The notes beneath the pieces are model-generated. The model searched no databases and was not told the DNA's origin. It saw only the letters and a program-made list of their open reading frames with translations. The position numbers were made by a program, and so were the translations under genes. Of a stretch of 7,426 nt of DNA, positions 1 to 5,819 are shown piece after piece. Each line of letters begins with the position of its first letter. Position 1 is the first letter of the stretch. This DNA comes from Planctomycetales bacterium (GTDB lineage: Bacteria; Planctomycetota; Planctomycetia; Isosphaerales; Isosphaeraceae): positions 1 to 7,426 of the forward strand of contig DAHZZC010000796.1 of NCBI GenBank assembly GCA_027435495.1. The letters run 5' to 3'.

Positions 1-338
1 GCCTCGCAGTCGAGCAGGCTGATGGTCAGCAGCGGCGGTGCGAGGTCGAGGACCATTTCGTGCTGGCGGAAGGCTTCATCGAGCGAGTCGGGGTTCATCT
101 GTCCCGAACAGAGCCGGCGTGGCTCGATGGCAACCCATCGATAGGAGTCCTGCTCCTTGTCCCCTTCGAGGACCAGGTCGCCATTCTCCCTCGTGTAGAA
201 GTTGCGTAGTTCGGGGAAGCCCTTCTTCATCTGCTCAAAGAAGTGAAGAACGGTGTCGCGGTTGCTGGGTAGCTCCATCTCGGTGTTGAGATTGACGTTG
301 ACGTAGAAATCGTCCGCGTCGCCGATATATCGATTCAT
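1..338 (-). CDS. Conserved hypothetical protein, 3' end beyond window
   Basis: Open for 112 codons from an ATG at 336-338 to the left edge with no stop, so the C-terminus is missing. An AGGA lies 8 nt upstream of the ATG (347-350), which supports this start. The protein begins MNRYIGDADDFYVNVNLNTE and has no signal peptide or membrane segment. It looks like a soluble, mixed alpha/beta, acidic protein, with an aromatic/basic stretch (YRW...EPRRLCSG) at residues 66-79. It resembles small hypothetical proteins I associate with planctomycetes, but I recognise no named domain and assign no function. It follows the anti-sigma-like gene in the same direction after a 287-bp gap with hairpins and an extended -10-like site, so it is probably a separate transcription unit. 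Confidence in the gene is high; its role is unknown. Confidence 0.85.
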   Translation of the reverse strand, partial: MNRYIGDADDFYVNVNLNTEMELPSNRDTVLHFFEQMKKGFPELRNFYTRENGDLVLEGDKEQDSYRWVAIEPRRLCSGQMNPDSLDEAFRQHEMVLDLAPPLLTISLLDCE

Positions 339-461
339 CCGCGTGGTCCTGTCCCATATTAGGTCGCGAGGACACCGGGCCCCGGGCGGTTCGATCGCGG
401 TTCGGCGACCGGGCCGGGATGCGAGATCCCCGGCGGGGGGCTCGGCACGTCCGAAAACCCG

Positions 462-490
462 ATCGTACCATAACCCGTCGGCGTGCGGAA
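462..490 (-). promoter_or_regulatory. Weak promoter candidate for the left-edge gene
   Basis: On the minus strand a TACGAT hexamer (467-462) is preceded by TG plus one base, giving an extended -10. A poor -35 candidate, TTCCGC, lies 17 nt upstream at 490-485. Initiation here would give a leader of about 117 nt before the ATG at 338. The leader holds a nested set of direct repeats (374-415). Planctomycete promoter consensus is poorly defined, so this is only a candidate. Confidence 0.22.
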
Positions 491-555
491 TGAATCGCGA
501 CACCTGGGTCGAGGTCGAAAGGCGAATCTTGTGGAGCGGATGAGACTTGTGGCGA

Positions 556-604
556 GGCCGCCCGTCGAGTGACAGGCGGCCGGCGTGAGCGGCGTCGATG
601 CCGC
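556..604 (-). terminator. Paired hairpins after the anti-sigma-like gene
   Basis: Two GC-rich inverted repeats follow the stop of the anti-sigma-like gene (626). The nearer is a 5-bp stem, GCGGC/GCCGC (589-593 with 600-604), around a 6-nt loop. The second is a 7-bp stem, GGCCGCC/GGCGGCC (556-562 with 575-581), around a 12-nt loop. There is no T-run after either on the minus strand, so this is not a textbook intrinsic terminator. Position between two same-strand genes suggests termination or 3'-end protection. Confidence 0.35.
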
Positions 605-625
605 GGAGGCCCGGAGTGGGGCCGA

Positions 626-1594
626 TCACCAACCTCGGAAGGGAGCGTGGCTGGGAACGAGGACCGAGTCGGTCTCATGCAGGCCGGGCCTGGGCTGATG
701 GGCATTATTGAGGTAGAGGTCGGGATCCGCGTCGCTGATGCGGCGGCCGTAATACCACCGAACACTGCCATCGCCAAAGAGGACGTTCTGACCCCGGCCG
801 GCGTGATTCGGGCTGTTGCCCGGCCGGATCTGAGCGCCGACGTGGTCGGGCTGGTCGGCCAGAATGGGCATCTGCCACGAGCCACGGTAGCCAGGCGAGG
901 CCAGGGACTGCGGGGCGTGGCGATATCCAATGTTGTACGCGTAGTCGAACGAGACCATCCGGCTATGCCGGGCCGGGTCCGTCCGCCTGATCGATTCGAG
1001 CTGGTCGAAACCGACGAGCTCGCGGCCGCCGTGGGCGCACGGCCCGTTGCAGGGACAGTCCAGCAACGTCGGGTCGTCCAGAACTCCGGCGTCGTGCATC
1101 ATCGCGGCGAACGAGCCGGCCGGCGCGTCGGCCCGCGACGATGGCGGATACGGCAGCAACTGGTTGATCGTCGCATACTGTCCGAAGCTGTTCCCCAACC
1201 GCTGGAGGTTGAAGACGCATCCGGCCTGGTTCATCCGCTCGCGCGACCGCTGGACGGCCGGCAGGAGGGTCAACACGCCGGCGAGGAAAATACCGGCCGC
1301 CACGGCGAAGTCGGCCCATCGAAAAGGGACGCGGACGGGAACATAGTCGGAGAAGCCCCGCGCTTTTCGGCGGTTCCGGGCGACAAACAGGACCGTTCGC
1401 TCGGCCAGACCCAGCGAATGCTCGAACGGCGTCCCGTCGTCAAGCATGCGATACAGCGACCGACGGAGCTTCTCGACCCGGACGGATCGCACGCCATCCT
1501 CGCGGAGCGCTCGTTCGAGACGCTCTCGATCGGCGCCGTCCACCTGGCCCAGGACATAGTCGATCATCTCATCGGATTTCATGGCGTTACTCAT
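626..1594 (-). CDS. Anti-sigma-like membrane protein with DUF1559-type C-terminal domain
   Basis: A 322-residue protein, probably the regulator of the sigma factor encoded just upstream. The start ATG (1592-1594) overlaps the sigma stop in ATGAGTAA and follows a purine-rich stretch; a second in-frame ATG lies 4 codons later. Residues 1-80 are charged and helical (DEMIDYVLGQVDGADRERLERAL...), like the cytoplasmic N-terminus of anti-sigma factors, but no zinc-binding HxxxCxxC motif is present. One hydrophobic helix spans about 95-112 and runs into LLPAVQRSRER, then C126 and FNLQRLG, the hallmark order of DUF1559 pseudopilin-like proteins. The tail has NH (H264) followed by VLFGDGSVRW (271-280), matching the H-X-DG motif with ten rather than nine intervening residues. 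The usual GFTLIE prepilin cleavage motif is replaced by PFRWAD (90-95). Topology is inferred as N-terminus inside, C-terminus outside. The anti-sigma role is inferred from gene order and architecture. Confidence 0.85.
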   Translation of the reverse strand: MSNAMKSDEMIDYVLGQVDGADRERLERALREDGVRSVRVEKLRRSLYRMLDDGTPFEHSLGLAERTVLFVARNRRKARGFSDYVPVRVPFRWADFAVAAGIFLAGVLTLLPAVQRSRERMNQAGCVFNLQRLGNSFGQYATINQLLPYPPSSRADAPAGSFAAMMHDAGVLDDPTLLDCPCNGPCAHGGRELVGFDQLESIRRTDPARHSRMVSFDYAYNIGYRHAPQSLASPGYRGSWQMPILADQPDHVGAQIRPGNSPNHAGRGQNVLFGDGSVRWYYGRRISDADPDLYLNNAHQPRPGLHETDSVLVPSHAPFRGW

Positions 1595-2228
1595 CTCCGC
1601 CTCGCCTGCCGGCCCTTGCCATCTGCTGGAGCTTCTCCAGGGCCGCGTGCAGGCGTGACTTGACGGTCCCCACCGGGATCTTCTGGATCTCGGCAATCTC
1701 CCGGTATTTCAGGTCCTGGTGATACGCGAGGATCAGGGTCTGTCGAAGAGTCTCGGGGAGCCGGGCAATGCTGTCGCGGACCCACTGCTGTCGCTCGGCT
1801 TCCTGAAGCTTCGAGAGTGGACCGTCATCCTCACCGACCAGCAGGTCGACCAGTTGGCCGGCCTCCGATTCACCCGTCCCGCCGCCGACCCGCTGGTCCA
1901 GGCTGACGGTCGGGTGTCGCCCAGCCTTGCGGAGGGCGTCGACCGCCTGGTGAGTGGCGATCGCGTACAGCCAGGGACGGAACGGCCGGCCCGATTCGAA
2001 CAGCCCACGTTTGAGATGGACCTGCAGGAAGGTATTCTGGAAGACATCTTCCGCCAGGCTAGGGTCGCCGAGGTAACGCGCCAGGTATCGATACAGCTCG
2101 CGCTCGTACCGATGCACCAGCTCGTTGAACACATCGGCGCGACCTCCATCGCGGTAACGGGCCATCAACTCCTCATCGGAGAGCTGGCCGAGTCCTTCCG
2201 CCGAATCCGATCCCAGGGCCTTAACCAT
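1587..2228 (-). CDS. ECF-like RNA polymerase sigma-70 family sigma factor
   Basis: A 213-residue sigma factor directing RNA polymerase to a set of promoters. The chosen ATG (2226-2228) has a modest GGAA six nt upstream and gives a normal N-terminus, MVKALGSDSAEGLGQLSDEEL. The frame is open further upstream but that part is proline/arginine-rich and overlaps the signal peptidase gene, so it is rejected as coding. Sigma region 2 spans about 20-101 (DEELMARYRDGG, DPSLAEDVFQNTFLQV, FRPWLYAIATHQAVDALRK). Region 4 spans about 148-203 (RLPETLRQTLILAYHQDLKYREIA, then helix-turn-helix PVGTVKSRLHAALEKL). There is no region 1.1 or region 3 domain, which fits the ECF class. The linker of about 45 residues is acidic and glycine-rich. 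Its last 8 nt overlap the anti-sigma-like gene, suggesting translational coupling and near-stoichiometric synthesis. The ECF subgroup cannot be assigned by eye. Confidence 0.95.
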   Translation of the reverse strand: MVKALGSDSAEGLGQLSDEELMARYRDGGRADVFNELVHRYERELYRYLARYLGDPSLAEDVFQNTFLQVHLKRGLFESGRPFRPWLYAIATHQAVDALRKAGRHPTVSLDQRVGGGTGESEAGQLVDLLVGEDDGPLSKLQEAERQQWVRDSIARLPETLRQTLILAYHQDLKYREIAEIQKIPVGTVKSRLHAALEKLQQMARAGRRGGDE

Positions 2229-2337
2229 CTTACGTTCCGCCGCCGCCGAAGGTTCAGGACGTCCGCCGGATGCCGGCTCCGGCGCAGGGCGGGGGGCCGT
2301 GCGGCAGACAGGCGGGCCGGCCGATTGCGCAAGAACA

Positions 2338-2365
2338 AGTGTAATAGGATCTTCGGGCGGGTCAA
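2338..2365 (-). promoter_or_regulatory. Promoter candidate for the sigma/anti-sigma pair
   Basis: On the minus strand TTGACC (2365-2360) is separated by 16 nt from TACACT (2343-2338), matching the housekeeping -35 at 5/6 and the -10 at 4/6. It lies in the 157-bp gap after the signal peptidase stop and would give a leader of roughly 100 nt before the sigma ATG at 2228. If real, the pair can be transcribed independently of the signal peptidase. Prediction by eye only. Confidence 0.38.
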
Positions 2366-2385
2366 CCCCCGGCCCGCGCGGTCCT

Positions 2386-4140
2386 TCATCGGATCCACCG
2401 CATTCGGGCAAAGTCGGGGACGACCGGAAAGCGAAGGTCCGGGCCGAGACAGAGCCGCGGCCAGAGGGGCCGGGGATGGGGCCAGTAGACGCAAAACGCC
2501 TTCCCCACAAGCAACCGCTCGGGGACTTCCCAGCTTGCCCGACCCGAGTCGTCCCAGCCTCGGCCAGGCTGGGCCGGATCCACCTGGTCGGCTCGGCCCC
2601 AGGCCCGGCCGTCGCCGCTCCTTGGGCTGTTATCGCCGAGCATCAGGTAGTGGCCCGGGGCGATCGGATAGTCGATCGGCTCGCGCGACCCCAGCCGGGC
2701 AAACCGCGACGGATCGGCGAGCAGTTCGAAGAGCGCCGAGGGATCTTCCCAGTCCAGCCCTTCGAGGTCCAGGTAGTCCGACTGATCGGGTCGAATGGTG
2801 TAATAAAGGTCTCGTCCGAGAATCAGCTCGGAGACGGCAAGGTCGGCGGCACGGACGGCCATTCGGGCCGGCTCCAGGTCATCGGCCGTTGGAGGTCCTG
2901 TGCCGGGGTCGGTCGGGTCGCCGATCCCGTCGCCGAAGACGGGCTCTTGGTCGATCACCAGGGTCAACCGGCCGTCGATGTTGGCGAAGCAGAGGTCGTG
3001 GCGTCCGGGGCGATGGACCTTCGTGACGGCGGGCGGGCCGATCGTTCGGCCGTCGCCGGAGAGCCGGACCTCGCCGGTCGAGAGGTCGAGGTCACAACGA
3101 TGGCTCCGGCCGCCCCGGATCAGTTCGAGTCGGAACTGTCCCACCGGGCGACGGACCTCTAACTTCATCGAGAGGCCAAGGTCTCCGACCCAGTGCGGCT
3201 GACGCCAGGGCCGCATGCTGGCCCACGGATGCTCGCAGTCCCGGGCGGTCAGGCCGGTATTGTACGAGCAGAAATCCGTGATGAGCGTGGGACGCCCCGG
3301 GCCCGGCCATCGACCCGCCCGGATCGCCGCCCATTGATCGGGGGCCGGCACCATATGGCGATAACGAAGCTCGGCCCATCCCCCACTGGAGTCGCCGGGC
3401 CTCGGCTCGAATTTCCCGGGCTCCGATTCCGACCAATCTCCCTCCCGCACCGGGGCCCATCGTCGCCAGGATGGGTCGGTCGAGAACGCCGATGGCCGGT
3501 GCCGATCGTCGTAGACCGGAACGAGCATTCCCAGCAGATGCCCGATGGATCGCGGCGGCCGGACGAACGCGGCGGTGGATCCCGACGGACGAACCCAGAC
3601 GTCCCCCGCCCGGATCCGAACGTCCTCGCCGGGCATTCCGACCATCCGCTTGATGAACCGGACCTCGGGATCCTCCGGCTGCTTGAAAACCGCGACGTCC
3701 CACCGTGCGAGCTGGACCCGCCCCGCCGGTCCCATGAGTGGCAGAGCCAGGCCCTGCTTCATCACGTAGATCCGATCGCCGGAGAAGCTCGGCGCATCGT
3801 GGAGGTCCGACTCGTACCGGCAGTTCTGGCAGGTTCCGCGCACCACCCGTGCGGCCAGGGGCCGTCCGATCACGTCGAGCTCGACCTCGCGCTCGGCGTT
3901 CACCGCGAAGACGGCTCCGCAGGCCGGGCACGTGACTTCCTTGTGCCGGCCCATCAATGTCGGCGCCATCGAGCCGGTCGGGATCACAAAGCCCTCGGCC
4001 TCCAGGCTCCAGACCAGGAACGCCAGGAAGACCACCACGAACGACTCGATCGAGTCGCGCCAGCCCGACCGCGAGACCAGAGGGGTCGGTCTCCCGTCTC
4101 CCGGTCGCTCCAGGCCTCTCCCCGGATCCCCGCTGCTCAT
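2386..4140 (-). CDS. lepB: Signal peptidase I (S26 family), enlarged planctomycete form
   Basis: Membrane-bound serine/lysine protease that removes signal peptides from exported proteins, acting on the outer face of the cytoplasmic membrane. It has 584 residues, against roughly 180-330 for most bacterial LepB. One transmembrane helix lies at about 31-46. The catalytic serine is S57 in PTGSMAPTL, the catalytic lysine K164 in VRFIKRMVGMPGE, the GDRI box is at 121-124, and the C-terminal box GDNSPRSGDGRAWG is at 502-515. Two additions stand out. A CPAC (71-74) and CQNC (104-107) pair between the serine and lysine boxes looks like a zinc ribbon. A segment of about 320 residues (172-495) separates the lysine box from the last box; its part at 320-440 is beta-rich like a LamG/concanavalin-type fold. 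The ATG at 4138-4140 is preferred; an in-frame GTG at 4168-4170 would add 10 residues. All active-site boxes are intact. Confidence 0.95.
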   Translation of the reverse strand: MSSGDPGRGLERPGDGRPTPLVSRSGWRDSIESFVVVFLAFLVWSLEAEGFVIPTGSMAPTLMGRHKEVTCPACGAVFAVNAEREVELDVIGRPLAARVVRGTCQNCRYESDLHDAPSFSGDRIYVMKQGLALPLMGPAGRVQLARWDVAVFKQPEDPEVRFIKRMVGMPGEDVRIRAGDVWVRPSGSTAAFVRPPRSIGHLLGMLVPVYDDRHRPSAFSTDPSWRRWAPVREGDWSESEPGKFEPRPGDSSGGWAELRYRHMVPAPDQWAAIRAGRWPGPGRPTLITDFCSYNTGLTARDCEHPWASMRPWRQPHWVGDLGLSMKLEVRRPVGQFRLELIRGGRSHRCDLDLSTGEVRLSGDGRTIGPPAVTKVHRPGRHDLCFANIDGRLTLVIDQEPVFGDGIGDPTDPGTGPPTADDLEPARMAVRAADLAVSELILGRDLYYTIRPDQSDYLDLEGLDWEDPSALFELLADPSRFARLGSREPIDYPIAPGHYLMLGDNSPRSGDGRAWGRADQVDPAQPGRGWDDSGRASWEVPERLLVGKAFCVYWPHPRPLWPRLCLGPDLRFPVVPDFARMRWIR

Positions 4141-4188
4141 CCGCCGAACCCCCGGCCTGTTCCGTCGCACTCGTCCAGTCTATGCTTC

Positions 4189-4217
4189 AGGATACCACCT
4201 GCGTTCGACTCACGACA
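4189..4217 (-). promoter_or_regulatory. Promoter candidate for the signal peptidase gene
   Basis: On the minus strand TATCCT (4194-4189) is preceded by TG plus one base (4197-4195), an extended -10. A weak -35-like TGTCGT lies 17 nt upstream (4217-4212). Initiation near 4182 would give a leader of about 42 nt to the ATG at 4140, so spacing fits; it would also allow the alternative GTG at 4170 with a very short leader. Confidence 0.33.
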
Positions 4218-4312
4218 GATCCGCCGCCCTGGCCAACGAACGGACCGGATCGCATTCATCCAGGCACGCGAACACAAGAGAATCCTCGGGGATCTTCTTG
4301 ATTCAGCGTGAC

Positions 4313-4331
4313 GGGATATCAATGACATCCC
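4313..4331. promoter_or_regulatory. 19-bp near-perfect palindrome, possible operator
   Basis: GGGATATCAATGACATCCC is an inverted repeat about a central A (4322), with 8 of 9 arm positions complementary (mismatch 4318/4326). With a single-base centre it cannot form a good hairpin, so it looks like a binding site for a dimeric regulator rather than a terminator. It sits between the divergent promoter candidates, about 120 bp upstream of the minus-strand site and about 60 bp upstream of the plus-strand site. No regulator gene for it is visible here. Confidence 0.4.
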
Positions 4332-4392
4332 CTCGCGGACGCACCAGGCGCGTTGACTTTTGGGCGGGGCGGCGGACCGACGGCCGTCTCCA

Positions 4393-4422
4393 TTGCGAAC
4401 GCCTTCCCACTTCCGGTACATT
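4393..4422 (+). promoter_or_regulatory. Promoter candidate for the thioredoxin-fold gene
   Basis: TTGCGA (4393-4398) and TACATT (4417-4422) are 18 nt apart, each matching 4 of 6 consensus bases. Initiation near 4429 would give a leader of about 83 nt before the ATG at 4512. The nearby TTGACT at 4353-4358 is a better -35 but has no acceptable -10 at 16-18 nt. Confidence 0.3.
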
Positions 4423-4511
4423 CCGGGTTGCTTGCGTCACTCAACATGACGGAGGGATCTCCCGGCGTCCGGGTCGTCCTTCCCGGCATGCCCCCCGGAG
4501 TTCGTCCCCTC

Positions 4512-5648
4512 ATGTACCGCCACATCACCCGCCTCGCCGCGGTCGCCGTCCTCCTCACGGCGTCCGGGGCCCAAGCCGACGAGATTCTCAACATCGGCGA
4601 TCCTGCCCCGAAGCTGGCCGTTTCCGGCTGGGTCAAGGGAGAGAAGGTCGATTCGTTCGAACCCGGCAAGACCTACGTCGTGGAGTTCTGGGCCACCTGG
4701 TGCGGTCCCTGCCGCGCCAGCATCCCGCACGTCTCCGAGCTGGCTCACAAGTACAAGGAAAAGGGCGTCCGCTTCATCGGTGTGGATGTCTGGGAGAACA
4801 ACCTCGAGAAGGTGAAGCCGTTCGTCGAGGAGATGGGCGCGAAGATGGATTACAACGTCGCGCTCGATTCCGTCCCCGAGGGCGCGAGCCCTGGCGACGG
4901 CGCGATGGCGAAGACCTGGATGCTCGCCGCCGGGGAGAACGGCATCCCCGCCGCGTTCATCGTCCACGACGGCAAGATCGCCTGGATCGGCCACCCGATG
5001 AGCATGGACGATCCCCTGGCGAAGGTGGTCGCCGGAAACTGGGACGCGAAGGCGATCGCCGCCACCCGCCTGGCCGAAAAGCGCAAAGAGAAGAAAATGG
5101 TGGCGGTTCAGATGAAGATCATCACGCCGTACCGTAGCCGCGACTATCGGGCCACGCTCTCGGCGATCGATGAGGTCATCGCCGCCGATCCCGAGATGGC
5201 CAACGAGCCGATGATCGGCTCGATTCGCCTTCACTCCCTCAACGCGACCGGCGCGACCGACGAGGCGATCAAGCTCGGTGAGAAGTTGCTGAAGTCGTTC
5301 CACGACGACCCCATGGCGCTGAACAATGCGTTCTACGGAGTGATCGATCTGGGCCTGACCCGGGCGCCGGATCGCCGGATCGCCGAGTTGGCCCTTCAGG
5401 CGGCCCGCCGCGCCGACGAGCTGACGAAGGGGGCGCAGTATAGCTTCCTCGATACCCTGGCCATCGCCCAGTACCGGACCGGTGATGCCGCCGGCGCCGT
5501 TGCGACCGAGGAGAAGGCCATCAAGTTGCTCGACAACGCGGTCTCTCCGGAGGTCCGCCAGAGCTCGGCTTTCCAGAATTACCGGAAGCGATTCGAGTCG
5601 AACCTCGAGACGTTCCGCAAGGCCGCCGAGAAGGGCGGCAAGGCCTGA
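4512..5648 (+). CDS. Exported thioredoxin-fold (TlpA/redoxin-like) protein with helical C-terminal half
   Basis: A 378-residue thiol-disulfide oxidoreductase-like protein expected to act outside the cytoplasmic membrane. The ATG at 4512 is chosen because it gives a clean signal peptide (MYRHITRLAAVAVLLTASGAQA, cleavage after A22 in AQA-DE) and has GGAG 11 nt upstream. The thioredoxin domain covers about 25-175: FWATWCGPC holds active-site C64 and C67, and IPAAFIVHDGKIAWIGHP supplies the cis-proline candidate P146. These are the only two cysteines in the protein. Residues about 185-375 are a lysine/alanine-rich helical region reminiscent of tetratricopeptide-type repeats (ATLSAIDEVIAADP..., DAAGAVATEEKAIKLL), probably for partner binding. 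It is divergent from the signal peptidase and apparently monocistronic, with a strong inverted repeat 14 nt after its stop. Whether it is a reductase, oxidase or isomerase cannot be told from sequence. Confidence 0.93.
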   Translation: MYRHITRLAAVAVLLTASGAQADEILNIGDPAPKLAVSGWVKGEKVDSFEPGKTYVVEFWATWCGPCRASIPHVSELAHKYKEKGVRFIGVDVWENNLEKVKPFVEEMGAKMDYNVALDSVPEGASPGDGAMAKTWMLAAGENGIPAAFIVHDGKIAWIGHPMSMDDPLAKVVAGNWDAKAIAATRLAEKRKEKKMVAVQMKIITPYRSRDYRATLSAIDEVIAADPEMANEPMIGSIRLHSLNATGATDEAIKLGEKLLKSFHDDPMALNNAFYGVIDLGLTRAPDRRIAELALQAARRADELTKGAQYSFLDTLAIAQYRTGDAAGAVATEEKAIKLLDNAVSPEVRQSSAFQNYRKRFESNLETFRKAAEKGGKA

Positions 5649-5662
5649 GCTGAGAGCTGATT

Positions 5663-5699
5663 CAGGGGCGCGCCCCCGATCCGGGCGGGCGCGCCCCTG
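5663..5699. terminator. 13-bp perfect inverted repeat, probable bidirectional terminator
   Basis: CAGGGGCGCGCCC (5663-5675) pairs perfectly with GGGCGCGCCCCTG (5687-5699) across an 11-nt loop. It begins 14 nt after the thioredoxin-fold gene stop on the plus strand and 10 nt after the Glu-like tRNA on the minus strand, so it sits between convergent units and can fold from either side. There is no T-run, which is common for GC-rich hairpin terminators. Each arm contains the palindrome GGGCGCGCCC and could also fold on itself. Confidence 0.7.
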
Positions 5700-5709
5700 G
5701 CCTCGCTTG

Positions 5710-5782
5710 GACCCCGTGAGGGAATCGCACCCTCCTTCCCACCTGGAAAGGGTGGAATCCTGAACCGATCGCCGAACGGGGC
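5710..5782 (-). tRNA. Divergent tRNA-Glu(UUC)-like gene, possible pseudogene
   Basis: Reading from 5782 down, the sequence folds as a 73-nt tRNA closely matching tRNA-Glu layout. The acceptor stem is GCCCCGT/ACGGGGT (7 pairs including a terminal G-U). The anticodon stem is CCACC/GGTGG with loop CTTTCCA, so U33 and anticodon UUC (5749-5747). The T stem is GAGGG/CCCTC (5 pairs). A14, the D-loop GG and A21 are kept. Several positions are abnormal: the D stem GGCG/GGAT has one Watson-Crick pair (G10-U25, G11-A24 and G13-G22 do not pair normally), position 37 is C instead of a purine, position 55 is G instead of U (loop TGCGATT), and the discriminator is C. Bases 73-75 read CCA but are one position out of register for an encoded CCA tail. 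It is clearly tRNA-derived; whether it is charged and used in translation is doubtful. Confidence 0.65.
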
Positions 5783-5819
5783 GGCCTCGACGAACCGAAA
5801 AAACCCGCCGACGAGAGAG

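Larger units (their letters stand above)
4141..4511. other. Divergent intergenic region
   Basis: These 371 bp separate the signal peptidase start (minus) from the thioredoxin-fold gene start (plus). They hold one promoter candidate for each direction and a 19-bp near-palindrome. In-frame ATGs at 4446 and 4488 could extend the plus-strand gene, but they lack a ribosome-binding site and would bury its signal peptide. I see no small gene or RNA gene here. Confidence 0.6.

Noticed and set aside
569..1663. 364-codon plus-strand frame opposite the anti-sigma-like gene
   Set aside because: The minus strand has recognisable DUF1559-type motifs and an overlap with the sigma gene; the plus-strand frame has no recognisable features.
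1719..3026. Long plus-strand reading frame opposite the sigma factor and signal peptidase genes
   Set aside because: Its translation is low-complexity Arg/Pro/Gly-rich with no domain, whereas the opposite strand encodes clear sigma and peptidase motifs. Such antisense frames are expected in GC-rich DNA.
4141..4170. Ten-residue N-terminal extension of the signal peptidase from GTG 4168-4170
   Set aside because: It is possible, but the ATG at 4140 gives a better leader length from the promoter candidate and the extension adds only basic residues with no family support.
3193..4311. 372-codon plus-strand frame opposite the signal peptidase 5' half
   Set aside because: It lies over intact catalytic boxes of the peptidase on the other strand and has an Arg/Pro-rich composition typical of shadows.
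5645..5661. GAGCTGA tandem repeat resembling the tRNA D-arm sequence AGCTGAGAG, as an attachment site
   Set aside because: The shared stretch is only about 9 nt, lies in opposite orientation to the tRNA, and there are no integrase or mobile-element genes.
5783..5819. T6 run between the two tRNA-like genes as an intrinsic terminator
   Set aside because: No convincing stem precedes the T-run on the minus strand, so it looks like processed spacer.
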